In this document: piece by piece, positions 51,641 to 53,144 of the stretch
Position numbering within the stretch: position 1 is the stretch's first letter
Layout: each line of letters opens with the position of its first letter
Assembly: GCA_017540815.1 (NCBI GenBank)
Contig: JAFYAI010000014.1
Location: 1 to 53,144, forward strand
Direction: 5' to 3'
Length of the DNA: 53,144 bases
Origin: Spirochaetales bacterium
Lineage (GTDB): Bacteria > Spirochaetota > GWE2-31-10 > MWDO01
Notes under the pieces: model-generated
Seen by the model: the letters and a program-made list of their open reading frames with translations, nothing else
The model's database searches: none
Told to the model about the DNA's origin: nothing
Translations under genes and position numbers: made by a program

Positions 51641-51675
51641 CAATTATGAATTATACATTGTGCATTGTGCATTAT
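51641..51675. repeat. AATTATR/CATTGTG heptamer repeats
   Basis: Successive 7-base units AATTATG, AATTATA, CATTGTG, CATTGTG, CATTA, filling the gap between exbD and tonB. The first units match the array at 9472-9504. Confidence 0.8.
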
Positions 51676-52086
51676 CTAGAACCCTTCCTTATCATCAGTC
51701 ACCAATGATATGTCATTGACGGATAGGACTTTCAGCACATCAATGACTTCGACGATATAGCGGTAGTCGGCATTCTCATCACCGAGGATATAGACAGTAG
51801 ACTCGGCATAATGCTCTATCTGCTGGATCTGTTCCGACAGCTGGCTCAGGTGCATCACTTCACCGTTGAGACTTATCTCACCGTCAGGACCGACTTCTAT
51901 CAATATCTTATCCTTGCTGATCTTGCTCTCGCCGGACAAACTTTTCGGCAGAGACAGCCTGATCGTGCGATTAAGCTCAAATGTCGCCGCAACCATAAAG
52001 AATATCAATATGATAAACATCACATCCATAAGCGGAGTAAGGTCGATGCCCTGCTGCTGCCGTGCGGATTTATATTGGAATTTCAT
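51676..52086 (-). CDS. exbD: ExbD/TolR-family biopolymer transport protein
   Basis: 136 residues, normal length. Short cytoplasmic N-terminus, then a single membrane helix with the essential Asp in DLTPLMDVMFIILIFFMVA, which carries the proton path. The periplasmic domain follows (ILIEVGPDGEISLNGEVM, VYILGDENADYRYIVEVIDVLK). AAGGAG lies 5 bases before the ATG. It follows exbB by 9 bases. Confidence 0.95.
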   Translation of the reverse strand: MKFQYKSARQQQGIDLTPLMDVMFIILIFFMVAATFELNRTIRLSLPKSLSGESKISKDKILIEVGPDGEISLNGEVMHLSQLSEQIQQIEHYAESTVYILGDENADYRYIVEVIDVLKVLSVNDISLVTDDKEGF

Positions 52087-52095
52087 TGCCGCTCC

Positions 52096-52689
52096 TTATT
52101 TCGCTGTGCCGCCGTATAGCAGGCTCAGCATGTGAGAAATGATTATCTCCATCTTCTTCATCTCGTCATCGATCCTTGCAATGAAATGCTCATAGAAGAA
52201 TGTCAGCGGGATGGCGACAATCAGTCCAACGGCAGTCGTCATAAGTGCCGTCGATATTCCCGACGCAACAATACCGGCATTGCTTATGCCTTTACTCACA
52301 ATGTTATTGAACGCACTTATCATTCCGACGACAGTTCCGAGCAGACCAAGCAAAGTCGATAGCCGAGCAAACACGCCGATCAGATACACTCGCTTATTGT
52401 AGAGAATGACTATACCGGCGAGTTCTGTGTCGATATATTCCCGCAGAGCCTCTTTGGACTTGAATGTCTTCTGCATAAGTTCGGAGAGAAACCTGTCGAA
52501 TAATGTCTTATTCCTGCGTTTGGCAACAAGCTGGCGGAAGTCGGCAAATTCTTCAATGTGAGGATTTTTATAATAATCAAGCGGAACTTTGTTCCTGCTA
52601 AGAAATATAGATCGCTCCAGAATAACTGCCACTGCGATAACCGAAAACAGGACTATCGGAGCGATAATAATAACAGAAGATATACTCAT
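52096..52689 (-). CDS. exbB: ExbB/TolQ/MotA-family proton channel
   Basis: 197 residues with three membrane helices: an N-terminal one (IIIAPIVLFSVIAVAVILE) and two near the end (LSTLLGLLGTVVGMISAFN, ALMTTAVGLIVAIPLTFFYE). The second and third match the MotA_ExbB family pattern. AAGGAG lies before the ATG, which overlaps the stop of the upstream gene by 4 bases. It energises TonB with ExbD. TolQR of the Tol-Pal system is the main alternative, but the TonB gene beside it favours ExbB. Confidence 0.93.
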   Translation of the reverse strand: MSISSVIIIAPIVLFSVIAVAVILERSIFLSRNKVPLDYYKNPHIEEFADFRQLVAKRRNKTLFDRFLSELMQKTFKSKEALREYIDTELAGIVILYNKRVYLIGVFARLSTLLGLLGTVVGMISAFNNIVSKGISNAGIVASGISTALMTTAVGLIVAIPLTFFYEHFIARIDDEMKKMEIIISHMLSLLYGGTAK

Positions 52690-53144
52690 CGCTGCTCCTT
52701 TATATTCTTTATCTCAATCTGCATATTATTTTCCTTTATGATGACAATAAGTTTATCATATATCGTCACAAGTTCTTTATCAGTCTTATAATATATGAAA
52801 TATTCGAGTTTGCTGAAGTCTTCCAAAATATTATTCTTATTGACATCAAATTTCAGCGACGGTGTAAGGAATGAGTATGCAATGTTATTATCACGGAAAA
52901 AGCCTTCGATAATGTCGGAAGTTTTTTGCAAATTGTCGGATTTGATAACGACCGATACTTTATTGCGAGTCTCGACTATCCGTCTCAATGAGAAGAATAT
53001 GATAAACAAAGCCAAAAGTCCTAACGCTGCCAAAACATAGTTGCCCAATCCGACAAGCAGTCCGCTGATAAGTCCAAACAGTATGAATGTGATGCCCTTC
53101 TGATCGGTCAGTTCCGAACGAAATCTGACAATGCTTAGCACACC
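52686..53144 (-). CDS. DUF4956-like membrane protein, 5' end cut by window
   Basis: The frame is open to the window end, so the true start lies outside. At the visible start is LSIVRFRSELTDQKGITFIL, which matches the IVRFRTP segment of DUF4956 proteins. Two membrane helices follow (FGLISGLLVGLGNYVLA, LLALFIIFFSLRR). The soluble C-terminal domain is ferredoxin-like in rhythm (VVIKSDNLQKTSDIIEGFF, IEIKNIK). It overlaps exbB by 4 bases, placing it in the TonB operon. DUF4956 function is unknown; some members accompany polyphosphate or spore-coat genes. Confidence 0.75.
   Translation of the reverse strand, partial: GVLSIVRFRSELTDQKGITFILFGLISGLLVGLGNYVLAALGLLALFIIFFSLRRIVETRNKVSVVIKSDNLQKTSDIIEGFFRDNNIAYSFLTPSLKFDVNKNNILEDFSKLEYFIYYKTDKELVTIYDKLIVIIKENNMQIEIKNIKEQR

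Overview
The window is chromosomal DNA of an uncultured-looking, diderm, chemotactic bacterium with an anaerobic character. The envelope is clearly Gram-negative: an ExbB-ExbD-TonB set, a DUF748/AsmA-like protein, an outer-membrane barrel, and many lipoproteins with a lipobox. A class III (oxygen-sensitive) ribonucleotide reductase and a flavodoxin point to anaerobiosis, and a methyl-accepting chemotaxis protein points to directed movement. The DNA is moderately AT-rich, with AT-rich intergenic spaces and promoters that match TTGACA-N17-TATAAT very well. I cannot fix the phylum from the sequence. A spirochaete-like lineage is compatible but not shown.

Layout. Positions 1-1240 hold the 5' part of a secreted LamG-type protein on the minus strand that uses a GTG start. 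Positions 1365-4625 are an nrdR-nrdD operon with a NrdR box, in which the glycyl-radical domain lies on a separate reading frame fused to a thioredoxin domain. Positions 4626-9394 are accessory: a decayed zinc-ribbon gene, a PIN-domain gene with a small partner, and a solitary type IIG restriction-modification enzyme carrying an in-frame repeat insertion. Positions 9506-14298 carry a DUF748 protein and a Mur ligase with a MurC-like front and a MurE-like body; adk is divergent. Next come a membrane-bound LuxR-type regulator (15303-16187) and a plus-strand group of an unknown protein, a VWA membrane protein, a small membrane protein and a secreted DNase I-fold nuclease (16393-21407). Positions 21417-31474 hold rodA with an unknown gene, and a tightly packed recN-phosphatase-kinase-tgt-thiC operon. 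metF and a FecR-like protein follow. Positions 33414-40784 are an array of seven related lipoproteins interrupted by a flavodoxin gene. The last part has pgeF/yfiH, a poly-Thr lipoprotein, an adenosine-specific kinase, cysK, an outer-membrane barrel, a cyclophilin-FKBP fusion, a J-domain protein, an unknown protein, an MCP, an acetyltransferase and the TonB system with a truncated DUF4956 gene.

Several signals run across the window. (1) A palindrome, CACAATTGTG, often extended to GCACAATTGTGC, occurs seven times, mostly inside genes and in different frames. (2) Short palindromic repeat elements (GTCA...TGAC type and CCTCACCCC...GGAGAGG type) fill intergenic spaces and have also entered coding regions in frame, building the linkers of the VWA protein, the PPP-type phosphatase and the type IIG enzyme. 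(3) Three genes (rodA, pgeF, the J-domain gene) have a good promoter whose predicted transcription start falls at or next to the start codon, so their mRNAs look leaderless. No rRNA, tRNA, CRISPR array, transposase or prophage gene was recognised.
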